DNA of 64,000 bases from Blasia pusilla (Eukaryota > Marchantiophyta > Marchantiopsida > Blasiales): NCBI GenBank assembly GCA_050084515.1, contig CM114271.1:13206001-13270000 (forward strand). Direction: 5' to 3'. Made by a program: the position numbers and the translations under genes. Positions 45,172 through 56,059 of this stretch are shown in pieces (positions within the stretch are counted from its first letter, which is position 1; each line of letters starts with the position of its first letter). The notes under the pieces were generated by a model, which was not told the origin of the DNA, did no database searches, and was given only the letters and a program-made list of their open reading frames with translations.

Positions 45172-46639
45172 CCAATAGGTAGGGATCGATCGCGGCGATG
45201 ACATAGAGAGCCAACAGAGTATTGTGAGTATAAATTCGTCCTAAGGTGTTGGATGGAGTTGAGGATAGTTCCGTTGTGTCACGAACGTCATTTCTGATGA
45301 CTTTCCTTTCGGCATTTTTCACAACCGTGTGACTTTTTAGCAGTCACCGCCTCTAGTAACATGTGAAAGTTACGGGAGAGTTGCTATTTTAGGGGAGGAG
45401 CCATATGGGTATTCCCACACCTATATAGAGGAGAGAGATGGATTTCTCAAGCCATCTTTCTCATGTTGGGGCGTTGGAGCACCATTCTTGCTCGTGTGTG
45501 TGAGTTAAGACCAAGGTGTTAGCGTCCGAATTTCCTGACAGCACAGGGTGGACGAGGCTCGATATGCCGATGGTAAATGGTAAATAGATCAAGCCCGTAG
45601 GAACCAAAGGGTCAAAAGGCTAAAAAACACATTACAAGTCATTCATTCACTGACCCGGAAAAAGATCCTAAAGACCTTCTCCTAGCTATTTTCTAGAGCA
45701 CTTGAGCGATGAATAATGACATCCCTAATGTAGACTGAGGAGTGGAGTTTTAGGCCGGGTATGCCATTTTTACTCTTAATTTTACATGAGAAAGATGCAA
45801 AGGGGTAGGGGGAATTTGTTGTTTGCACGAAGGCAAGCGAGTTGCCTCAACGGGGAGCCTCTGGAGATGCTAGTTGGCATTTGCGTTGTCAGTTTTTTGT
45901 TTGGAAGGCCGTGCGCGGAAGCGGTGTCCATTTTTCGTGAATATTTCCGGTGCAGATTGATAAGAGAAAACAATAGAGTGTAGCATGGAGTGTGGCGGAA
46001 AGGGTAGCGTCATCGAATAACGGGATTGTTATGAGTATTGAGAAGGAGAAGCTGTTCTTACAGCCGACGTTGGAGCTCAAGTAAGAGCACAGCAGCGCTC
46101 GGAGGTTGGAGACAAGCCTTGAGAGGAAGAAAATTTTTTTGGGCTGCTTACAGGGGCTGCGGAGGTAGCATCGCCTTAAGAACCGAAAGTACTCATGGGC
46201 TCATACGACTGCATGGCTAGAGCGCCGTAGAGGCCGGGAAAGAATTAAGGCGCGATTGGGCAAGAGTTAGTCGTGAAGCGAATGTACGCGGGATTTAGGA
46301 GATAGGTGTAGTACGGGGCGTATAAGGGAGCCACACACTAGAACCGTAGGGACCTCCCACACGTTAAGTGTAAAAGTAGAACTGTCCCTTCATAGGGACA
46401 CGGGTAAGGAATTCCACCAAGAGAGCCCCATGCGCTCATTAAAGGCGGGGGGAGCTATTATAGAGCGATGTACCTTAAGACATAGGAAATAAGGAGTTGA
46501 TGGAGGGGTGTGTAGGGAAGTTGCGCCATAGGAACGCGAGCCATCCTATTCGAAAGGAAGGAGAGAGAGAGGTTCAAGTCGTAAACATGGAGCCGCGTCC
46601 ATAGGGACACATGCACAAATGGCAGATCGGGGTTAACAA
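45172..46639. other. No gene; LTR-like sequence and one arm of an inverted repeat
   Basis: CACCTATATAGAGGAG at about 45,418-45,433 resembles an LTR TATA region. The block GTGCGCGGAAGCGG near 45,910-45,930 resembles leader blocks of copy B, so an old related LTR/leader may lie here. Plus-strand frames of 60-65 codons show no domain. Confidence 0.4.
45583..45729 (+). repeat. Inverted repeat, left arm
   Basis: About 145 bp, running from GATCAAGCCC to TGATGAATAATGACATC, is the reverse complement of 47,709-47,853 with roughly nine in ten bases matching by eye. The adjoining ATGGTAAATGGTAAATAG also occurs inside the copia remnant at 47,092-47,110. Confidence 0.85.
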
Positions 46640-48035
46640 GGGATCGAGGCTCCGTTGCTTCTTTGAAGCCCAACTTATAGCTGCGCTACCCAAAGTAAAT
46701 GAATAACCATATGTGGAGTGTTGATCAGACATGCTTCTTGCCCAATCAGCATCTGTGAATCCTTGTAATTGAAAACTCGGAGAAGGTTCAAATTGAAGCC
46801 CGAATTGAATAGAGAAATTCACATATCGCATAATCCTCCTCACAGCATCAAGGTGAGGTTTTCAAGGTGCTTGCATAAATTGGCTCACTAGGCCTATAGC
46901 ATAGCTCAAATCTGGTCTGGTTATAGTTAGATAGATCAAACTTCCAACCATGCGCCCGTACATATTAGAATCTGCAAGCAGCTCTGCGTCATCCACTCTT
47001 AGCTTCACGCTCTGGTCCAACGGTGTAGAGATTGGCTTACAAGGCGTCATACCATATTTTGAAAGAAAATGAAGAACATATTGTCGTTGTAAATGGTAAA
47101 TGGTAAATAGATCAAGCCCGCATGCTCTCTCCAACCTTGATAAACTCAATACCAAGGAAGTACTTGAGTTCTCCCAAGTCCTTCATATCAAATTCTGCTT
47201 GTAACTTAAGCTTGACTTGTTGTACCATTTCTTCAGTACTCCTAGTAATCAAGAGATCGTCAACCTACAACACAATGAGAACTGTATGATCTTGTCCTCT
47301 CAAGACATATAACAAGGAGTCAAAATCACATACCTAAAACCCAACTCTTGTAGGACGTATGTAATCTTGCCATACCAAGCTCTTGGAGCTTGTTTGAGCC
47401 CGTATAGAGCTTTCTTTAACATGCATACGTGAAATGGAAACTTGGGATGCTCGTATCTAGGTGGTTGAGTCATATATACCTCCTTGTATAGATCTCCATT
47501 CAAGAAGGCATTCTTGACGTTCATGTGATGTAATCTCTACTTCTTACTTATTGCAACTGCAACCACTCTTCTCGTAGTCGCCATCTTTGCAACACGGCTA
47601 AATGTTTCCTTATAATCAATACCATATTGTTGTGCATAGCCCTTAGCCACCAATCTTGCTTTGTATCTGTTTACTACAGCTAGTGCCTTATGATTTAGGT
47701 TTTTATATTATGGACGTCATTATTCATCGCTCAAGTGCTCTAGGCTATAGCTAGGAGAAAGTCTTTAGGATCTTTTTCTGGGTCAGTGAATGAATGAATT
47801 GTAATGTGTTTTTTAGCCTTTTGACCCTTTGGGTCCCACAGGCTTGATCTACTTCTTCAAAACAACTCGGCTCCTGCTCTTGAAGGGTAGTCATCATATA
47901 TGCATGATGTGTTGCAAGGAAACCTTCATTTATGAATCTATGAACTGGACGTGTACCTCTACTTGATCTACAAAGTTTTTTTCAAAGGTAGATGCTTCTG
48001 ACACCTGACTCGAGCTCTGACTAGTGTCAACAGAC
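46640..48035 (-). mobile_element. Ty1/copia retrotransposon remnant (RT and RNase H)
   Basis: Minus-strand blocks in order: a spacer matching 22,600-22,790, QWYGIDYKE-like remains near 47,610, NVKNAFLNGDLYKEVYMTQ (47,460-47,520), FPFHVCMLKKALYGLKQAP (47,370-47,440), the catalytic VDDLLITRS directly after a TAG at about 47,266, YFLGIEF, then YVLHFLSKYGM, GSLIYLTITRPDLSYAI and the RNase H end DADWARSMSDQHSTYGYS to SWASKKQ. It belongs to the same family as 21,790-23,240. Stops and the inverted-repeat insertion make it inactive. Confidence 0.85.
47709..47853 (-). repeat. Inverted repeat, right arm
   Basis: Reverse complement of 45,583-45,729. It interrupts the copia remnant between the reverse transcriptase start and the integrase-RT spacer. 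Confidence 0.85.
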
Positions 48036-48540
48036 TGAATATCTAGATACCCACTATGATAGGAGGGATGCTATTTCTACTAGACTATCTTGTCCTTCAG
48101 CCTTTGACCATCACAGGTTACCTCTTACTCATTGGAAGGCCGTGGGTAATGTAAGGGGCCCAGTCTATACATATTGGAAAAGATGAAGATTCACTTTAGT
48201 AGGGCCATCAAGTACTTCCAAGAAGTTGGTGAAGTTGTCTTGGAAGTCTCGGCTGTCTCTGGGAGAGACACCTCCCACGGAAGAGGGGTATACCTTGGAT
48301 CAAGACCGGGAAGTTGACACAGAGTCCTCGTCCTATGTGTGATATCTGGAGTGTTATGAGATAGATGAAGAATTTCTACAATCAGACCGAAGCATGTCCT
48401 GTCCAAGGGAGGAGCCATCTGGGCTCACTACCTATCAATTCACGGAGAAGATGGTGGAGGAGAAGGACTACCAAGAAGTCTTGATCAGCGATACTAAAGC
48501 CTTGCGTCTATTTGCAGACTTGTCTTCATTTGAACTTTCA

Positions 48541-49130
48541 CTATATTAACCTTTGCTTTCGAAGTACCTGGATGTGTTTGCCTACACCATGGATGAGATG
48601 AAAGGAATACCAACCAAATATGGGGAGCATAGAATTGATCTGAAGTTTGGGGCAATCCCTGTATGAATGCGGCAGTATAGATTGAATCCAAAGTATTCCT
48701 TAATGGTCAAAGATGTAATTGATCAGATGTTGGAAGCAGGAGTCATTTATCTGGTACTTAGTAGTGAGCAAGTATCTCCCATAGTCATTATTTCAAGGAA
48801 GCTGACGGGTAAGATGAGGGTATATCAAGACTATAGGAAGCTAAATGCGGCCATCCTCAAGGATCATCACCCCTTGCCCTTTACTGATACTATATTAGAT
48901 AAAGTGGCTGGTCATAAACGAAATCCCTTCTTGGATGGATATTCACGTTACAATCAAGTGTCCATAAGAGAAAAGGACCATTTTGCGCTTATGCCTTGGT
49001 GGTCAAAGCAAATTTGTCAGGCAGGATTTCCTGGTGGATTCTCTTGCTACAAGAGTTCACATTTGACGTGGTAACAAGAGCGGGGGAAATCCACACAAAT
49101 GCGGATATCCTATCATGGTTGAGGACGCCA
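48541..49130 (+). pseudogene. Element C: RT start fused to RNase H end by deletion
   Basis: RT blocks VFAYTMDEMKGIPTKYGEH, KMRVYQDYRKLNAAILKDH and FLDGYSRYNQVSIREKDH (first catalytic Asp kept) run to 48,980. The sequence then jumps to the RNase H end (SGRISWWILLLQEFTFDVV, in another frame). Compared with E about 0.8 kb is missing, including the FLDD box and most RNase H residues. Five bases (GACCA) are common to both break points in E. Confidence 0.85.
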
Positions 49131-50344
49131 AAGGTCGACCTCACAAAGACCCTGGAAGATGATTTTCTAGACAAGGAGTTGTTCTTGATAAGGGAAGAGA
49201 CCTTGAGAAGATCTTCATACGAGGACATTTTGTGGTTCCTCGTCACTTTCAGATTGCCAGACCCTATGACAGCAAAAGAACGGGCAATGTTTTTACATAA
49301 GGTAGGGCCTTATGAGCTCTTCCAGGAGGTGTTATTCAAGCTTGGCGTGGATGAAGAATACCGGAGATGCTTGGAGAAGGAAGAAGTACCTCGAGTGATT
49401 GCTGCTATGCACTCGGAGAATGCATGAGGGCATTATGCAATTAAGAATATGGTCAAGAAGATCGTGGCCGCACGCTATTGGTGGCCCACAATGTATCGGG
49501 ATGTCAAGTTCTTAATACAAAAGTGTGATGCTTGTCAAAGAGCGGGAAGGCCTACAATGATCTCCCGCTGGCCTCTGGTACCTATTCTTCCCTTAGCACC
49601 TTTTGAGAACTGGGGTATTGATTTCGTGGGACATATCTCACCTGCCACTCGACAGACCCGCAGGAAGTATATTTTAATTGCTACGGATTATTGCACCAAG
49701 ATGGTAGAAGAAGTCGCTACTAGAAAGGATGACAGTAAGGCAGCGGCTAAAATTTTATATGAAATGATCATTACTAGATATGGCTATCCTTTGGAATTAG
49801 CGGCATGGGGACTAATTTCCTCAACCAGACGGTCGAAGCTTTGACCGACCATTTCCTGATCAAGCACAGGAAGACCACCCCATACAATCCCAAAGCCAAT
49901 GGGTTAACTCAAAAGTCCAATGGGCTTATTTGTAGGATCTTGAACCGCCTGATTGTCACTTATTCATATGATTGGGATACCAAGATTCCTTTTGCCCTCT
50001 GGGCATACCAAACAGCGGAGAAAATCACTACCAAGTACACACCATTCTATCTGGCATACGAAATACAACCCCTTGTTCCAATTGAATGGGATGTGCCCAC
50101 CTATCGAATTTTAGAACAGGAGAGGGAGGAAGAAGAGTCGGCTACCACCTCCAAGAGGAACGAAGATCTGGTAGCGGTGGAGGACACAAGACATCTTGGC
50201 CTTGGACATACAAAGACTGACCAAGCACAAAGGAAGAGACGCTATGACAAGAATATAAGGCCACAATCAATAAGAGAAGGAGACTTGGTGCTACTTTTTG
50301 ACAACCGTCGTCTAAAGTTTCCAAGGAAGCTGAAGTTAAACTAG
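49131..50344 (+). pseudogene. Element C: integrase
   Basis: The spacer with LRTPKVDLTKTLEDDFLD is followed by the zinc site (HYAIKNM ... CDACQRAG, 49,430-49,545), the first catalytic Asp (NWGIDFVGHISP), KYILIATDYCTKMVEEV and then a break at 49,800 where SDRG seen in E is lost, so the second Asp is gone. The catalytic Glu is Gln (NGLTQKSNG). The C-terminal part has YTPFYLAYEIQPLVPIEWD and RKRRYDKNIRP. Inactive. Confidence 0.88.
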
Positions 50345-51395
50345 ATGGGGCCTTCCCGGGTTCTGGAGATTTTTGAAAATGGTTCTATACAATTGGAAAC
50401 GTTGAAAGGAGAAGCATTGCCAACAAGGGTGAATGACATGCATGTGCGAAGATATTATACATCGGACTAAGGACTGAGGGAGGGGGTAAAGAACGTAGGC
50501 ACAGGACCCGACGCTAAACATTTCATACCGGGTGAAGTAAGGACTCCCAGGACTCGCAAAGACTTAGGAAAGACAAGGGATGGTGGTCTTTGCCTCCGGT
50601 CTTTTCCTTCTATGTCTTCGTAGTCTTTGTCTTTTCCAGCATACTCTTTATCCTCGTGTTCTTTGCACTAGATCTCGAAGAGTGCCAAGAGGCCGTTATG
50701 GAAGGGGCGGCCATTACGTAAGATCGGAAGTTATCAGGCGCAGAGTAGTGAGACCGGGGGCGCGAGTTTGCTCATTTCTCATGGCAAGAGCACTTGGAAC
50801 CGTCAAGAGTCAACCAAAGAGGGCCTTGTAGAGATCTCGCAAGAACTGTCAGAAGCAGACAGATCAGAGTAGCAAGGAAGACATGGCGCTCATTAATTGT
50901 GGGGTGTACCCATCGTTAGGGATTTTGAGTGAACTACGTAAAGCCTTGGAGGAAAGGTCTTTGTGGCAGTTTTGAAGCAGATTGGTCGCAATCTTGGGTG
51001 GCGTTACTCACGGAGCTACATTCAAGCTCTAGGGTGATTGAATTTGGTAAGAAGGGATACAAGTATCGCAGCGACCAAACAATTGGACCACCGACTTGTA
51101 TGGTCAATACGAGTTGCTCGTGGCCCGAGACAAGGAATCGCACAGACGCTCTTGTCCAACAGGAGGAGCTTGAAGAGTTGGGGTGCGTCGAGTAGAGCGA
51201 TTAGAAAGGAATGGCTACAAGCGCAAATGTTGAGCCCTCCTCTATTTGCAGAATTTTGTAAATTGTACCAGGTTTTGTTCAATCCGAGTAGGACCTATTA
51301 TATGAGGAATAAGCTTGTAAAGCAATGTAACACTCTTTGGAATATGCATCTACCGCCCAAAGAGCCAGGAGTAGATTTTTCGGGAAATCTCCTTG
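50345..51395 (+). other. 3' region of element C, mirrored in E
   Basis: Non-coding sequence aligning with the reverse complement of 51,480-52,480. It lacks similarity to the E-family LTR (58,020-59,136), so both elements break off before their 3' LTR. About 85 bp at 51,396-51,479 separate the two arms. Confidence 0.7.
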
Positions 51396-52763
51396 AGATG
51401 GACGAAAAGACAAATCAAGAAGGGAGAGAGATAAGACTTCTCTCCTGACGTCAAAGATCCTACAAATTGATGACATAGGCATGTACAAGCCCCGCAAAAT
51501 CTACTCCTTGCTCTTTAGGATGCAGATGCATGTTCCAAAGAGTGTAACACTACTTCACAAGCTTATTGCTCATGTAGTACATTCTACCAGGGTTGAACAA
51601 GACCTGGTACAACTTGCAGAATTGCGCTAATAGGGGAGGGCTCAACATCTGCGGCTTGTAGCCGTTCCTTCCTAAGCGCTCTGTTGTCACATACCCGAGT
51701 TCTTCAAGATCTTCCTCTCGGAGGAGGGCATCAAAGTCAAGTTCATCTTCAAGGGCCGTAGGTGATCCATACGCGAGGCGCCACAGATCGGCGGACCAAT
51801 TATCCGGCTCGTCCCAATACTTTTACCCCTTCTTGACGAATTCGTTCACCTTGGAACTTGAATGCAGCTCTGCAAGTAACGCCACCAAACATCTGCCATA
51901 AAGACCTATCCTCCAAGGCTTCACGAATCTCACTCAAAATACCTAAGGCCACGTATACTGTGCACTTCATAAGAGCCATGGCCGCACCTCGCGCCATCAC
52001 CTCCCGCTTCCGTATGTGTTTGCGAGTTTTCTGAAGAGTTTGCTTAGGTCGGCTCTTGGCGGTCCCTCGACCTCTTGTTATGTGAAGTGAGTGGATTTGC
52101 CTCCATACTTTGGCTTCCATGGGCCTGATAACCGCTAGTCTTACGTAACGGCTACTCCTTCCATAACGGCCTCTTGGCACTCTTCGCGATCAAGTGCAAA
52201 GACTCTGAAGACAAAGAAGTCAAAGACCGAGAAGGCGACGACAACGAAGACAAATATGACCAAGATAAAAAACACAAAGACCAAGAAAATAGTCTTTGCC
52301 AGCTTGGCCAAGGATACTCCGGAGTCTTTAGATGTGTCTTTAACGCACTTTGCACGGAAAGGGACTGGTGAACCTATTCCCCCTCCCTCAGCCCTTAGTT
52401 GGGTACATGATATGAACATGCATGCCATTTACTCATGTTGGCAATGCTTCCCCCCTCAATGTTTCCAATTTTAAAGAACCAATACTCATTAAGGTCCCAT
52501 CCAATTTAACTTCAGCTTCACCGAGAACTTCAAACGGCGATTGTCAAAAAGTAGTACCAAATCTCCTTCTCGAATTGACTATGGGCGCATATTCTTGTCA
52601 TAGAGTCTCTTTCTTTGTGCTTGGATTATCTTTGTATGGCCAAGATCAAGATGTCTTGCCTACTCTACGGCTACCAAGTCTTTTTTCCTCTTTGTGGTGA
52701 TAGCTAGCCAAATCTTCTTCGTTCCTTTCCTCTTCCAGAATCCGGTAGGTGGGCATATCCTAT

Positions 52764-53420
52764 TCAATTGGAATCAAGGGTTGAATCCCATACATCAGGT
52801 AGAATAGTGTGTACTTGGTAGTGACCTTTTCCGCTATTCACTAGGCCCAGGGATCTTGATGCAGCAGGGATCTTGGTATCCCAGTCATAGGAATAAGTGA
52901 CAGTTAGGCGATTCAAAATCCTGCAAATAAGCCCATTGGACTTTTCTGTCAACCCATTGGCTTTAGGATTGTAGGGTGTAGTCTTCCTATGCTTGATCAA
53001 GAAGTGATTCGTCAACATTTTGACCATTTTGTTGAGGAAATGGGTCCCTCGATCGCTTGCAAGTTCCAGCGGACAACCGTATCTGGTAATTATCATCTCA
53101 TATAAGAACTTGGCCATTGCCATACTGTCATCTTTCCGAGTAGCTCTGTTTCCACTATCTTGGTACAATAATCAGAACAATTAAGATATATTTCCGTGGT
53201 CTGCTGGTGGTCTGGTGAAATAGGTCCCACTTAAATCAATACCCCACTTCTCAAAAGGGGCCAAAGGGAGAATAGGAACCAAAGGCCAGCCAGAGGTCAT
53301 TGTCAACCTCCCGCTCTTTGACAAGCATCACACTTCTAGATGATGAACTGGACATCCCAATACATTGTGGGCCACCAATAGCGCGTGTGTCAGGATCTTC
53401 TTGACATTATTCTTGATCGC
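52764..53420 (-). pseudogene. Element E: integrase
   Basis: The frame 52,764-53,168 keeps the second Asp (LASDRGTHFLNK) and the Glu (NGLTEKSNG) and ends shortly after ILNRLTVTYSYDWDTKIP. The zinc-binding part and the first Asp (WGIDLSGTYF region, 53,215-53,260) are readable upstream in other frames. Better preserved at the active site than element C, yet shifted twice. Confidence 0.82.
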
Positions 53421-53703
53421 ATAATGTCCTCCTTCATCCTCCAAATGCATAGCAAAGCAATCATTGGAGGAACTTGCTCCTCCTCCAAGCACCTTCAGAT
53501 TCTTCGTCTCACGCCGAGCTTGAATAACACATCTTGGCAGAGCTCATAGGGCCCTACCTTATGTAGAAACAAAGGTCCGTTCTTCTCATTTATATGGGTG
53601 GGAAATTTGAGAGTGACGAAGAATTGTAGAATCTCTTTGTACGAAGAACTTTTCAGGGACTCTTTGCTAATCAAGAATAGATCTTCATCTGGAAAGTTGT
53701 CTT

Positions 53704-55075
53704 CTAGGATCTTCGTGAGATCGGTCTTGCGCCCTCAAGCACGATAGAAAGTCGCGTTGGTGTGGACCTTCCCGCTCTTGTTACCACGTCTAATGTGAAT
53801 TCTTGTAACAAGAGAATCCACCAAGCAATCCTCCCTGACAAATCTTCTTTGACCACTAAGGCACGAAGCGCAAAATGGTCAACATGAAAAACAAACAGGT
53901 ACCCCAACAAGTAATGCCGGAACTTCTTGCAGGCAAAGACCATTCCTAAGGCCTCTCTCTCCGTTATAGTGTACTTTTGCTCCGCAACTGAGAGTTGTCG
54001 ACCTGCATAGTAGACGGGGTAAATTTTCTTCTTCTCATCCAACTCACTTAGTACCACTCCAATCGCAAGCGAAGAGGTGTCTACATACACCTCGAAGTCT
54101 TTGTCTATTCAGGAGGGCGAAGCACCGAAGACGTCATGAGCGCCCGCTTCAACTCTTCAAATGCAGCTTGACAAGTTGGAGACCACTCCCATTCCTCGGT
54201 CTTCTTCGGGGTAGTCAAAGGCTTCGCCTTTAGTGCATAATCTTTAATGAATCGGCGGTAATACCTACATGCCCCAAGAATCCTCTCACCACGAAGACTC
54301 GTGGGAGATTCCAACTCTAAAATTATCTCCACCTTAGCCTTATCCACTTTGATACCAAGACGAGGATACTTGATGCCCCAACAGATATCTGCTTCATTGC
54401 AATGTAAGATTTCTCCAGGTGCAAAGACAACTAAACTTCTCAGCACCGAGCAAAGGTTAGCTCTAACTTCTATAAATGCTCGGCTGCTAAGCTGAAGACA
54501 CAAAAGTCATCCAGGAAGATCACTATGAATCTTCCCAAGTACTCTTGAAAGATATAAATCATCATTCTTTGAAAGTTGGTTGGTGCGTTGCAAAGCCCAA
54601 AAGAAATATCTCGATAAGCAAAAGTGCCCCAATCCGTAGTGAAGGTAGTCAGGGCCTGGTCCTTCTCTCTAATGGACACTTGATTGTAACCTGAATATCC
54701 GTGTAAGAATGTAAAGTGCTCATGACCGGGCATTTTATCTAAGATAGTATCTATAAAGGGCAGTGGGTGATGATCCTTCATGGTGGCTACATTCAGCTTC
54801 TAGTAGTCTTGACAAACCCTGATCTTTCCCGACTACTTCTTTGGTACAATGAAAATGGGGACACTCATTCACTTCTCAAGACAAGATATATGACTCCCCT
54901 CACGCCAACCGTCAATCTCATCCTTAACCATTAAAGAATACTTCAGATTCAGCCTATACGGACGCATCCGCACTGGAACTGTATCGGGCTTAAGATTGAT
55001 CCTATGTCCCCCATACTTGGCTGGCACTCCTTTCATCTCATCCATGGTGTAGGCAAACACGTCAAGGTACTATGC
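53704..55075 (-). pseudogene. Element E: reverse transcriptase and RNase H
   Basis: RNase H (53,704-54,090) shows YVDTSSLAIG, TEREALGMVFA and FHVDHFALRAL with its acidic residues. Connection is at 54,105-54,503 (YYRRFIKDYALKAKPLT). RT palm at 54,470-54,781 has FGLCNAPTNFQRMM and FLDDFCVFS, but the first catalytic Asp is His (FLHGYSGYNQ). Fingers begin at 55,060 (FAYTMDEMKGVPAKYGGH). Confidence 0.88.
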
Positions 55076-55261
55076 AAGTAAGGTCTTATATTGTGAAAGT
55101 TCAGAAGTAGACAAATCTGTAGACAGATGCAAGGCCTTAGTGTCTGAGATAAAGACTTCTTGATAGTCTTTCTTCTGCACCTCTGTGGAAGGACTTACTC
55201 TGCTCTAGCTATGAGAACTCTTCATCTATCTCATAACATTTACGGGAAGATTCTGCAATAG

Positions 55262-55835
55262 TGGAAAGTGGGACACAAGAAGAAGATAGGAGAAAAGAAG
55301 CTCCCATTGGTGGATCTATTCCACATAGAAGTTGAAGACCTTGGAGCCTCGGAGGTGGAAGTGGAAATTGAGGGGCATACCATCAAGAAGGTCCCTATTG
55401 ATTTCGGAAGCAGGATCAACATCATGACAGAGCAAACCGCTCAAGCCTTGGGTTACACTAAGTATGAGCCCACAGATAAGTACTTACGCTTTGCAAACCG
55501 ATCTTGTAAGCGACTATTGGGGCAACTTACTTAGATAGGAGGAGTGCTATTCTTACTGGACTATCTTTTCCTTCAGCCTTTGACAGTCACAAGGTACCCC
55601 TACTAATCGGAAGACCTTGGCTCTATGGGGATCAAGTCAAAAGGGATTGGAAAAGACAAAGATTCACTTTCCAAGCTCCATCAAATACTCCAAAGAAGCT
55701 GGTGAAGTTGTCTTGGAAGTCTCGGCCTTCTCAAGGAGAGACACCCGCTACGGATGAGGGGTATACTTTGGATCAAGGCTCGGAAGTCGCCATAGAGTCC
55801 TCGTCCTATGTGTGCTATCTGTTGGACTGGCTGCC
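55262..55835 (+). pseudogene. Element E: aspartic protease block, inverted relative to the element
   Basis: A plus-strand frame (55,268-55,534) carries VEIEGHTIKKVPIDFGSRI with Asp-Phe-Gly-Ser at the retropepsin site, NIMTEQTAQALGYTKYEP, and then RPWL-like remains. It aligns in the same orientation with element C 48,060-48,340, although everything around it in E is on the minus strand. Break points lie near 55,260 and 55,836. Confidence 0.85.
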
Positions 55836-56059
55836 AAATCCTTCAGCAAGTCATAGGCTTCTATCACCAGCGAGGAAGCCACTGAGGTCTCCACCGTGGG
55901 TTCTTCTTGCTTGGTCAAGGACTCTTCAGGTAAGGCTGCACTTATTTGCTCCTCATAGACTTGGCTGTGGACATGCTTATCCACCTCATGATGGAAGTAC
56001 TTCGGATGATTTCGATCAAACTCCGAGTCCACATCGCCTTTTAAAATATCCTTCCTTGC

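Larger units (their letters stand above)
48040..51395 (+). mobile_element. Ty3/gypsy element C (internally deleted)
   Basis: It starts in the protease C-terminus (LLIGRPWVM near 48,140), then RT fingers, a fusion to the RNase H end, integrase and about 1 kb of 3' sequence. It aligns with the reverse complement of element E over its whole length. No LTR was recognised at either end. Confidence 0.88.
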
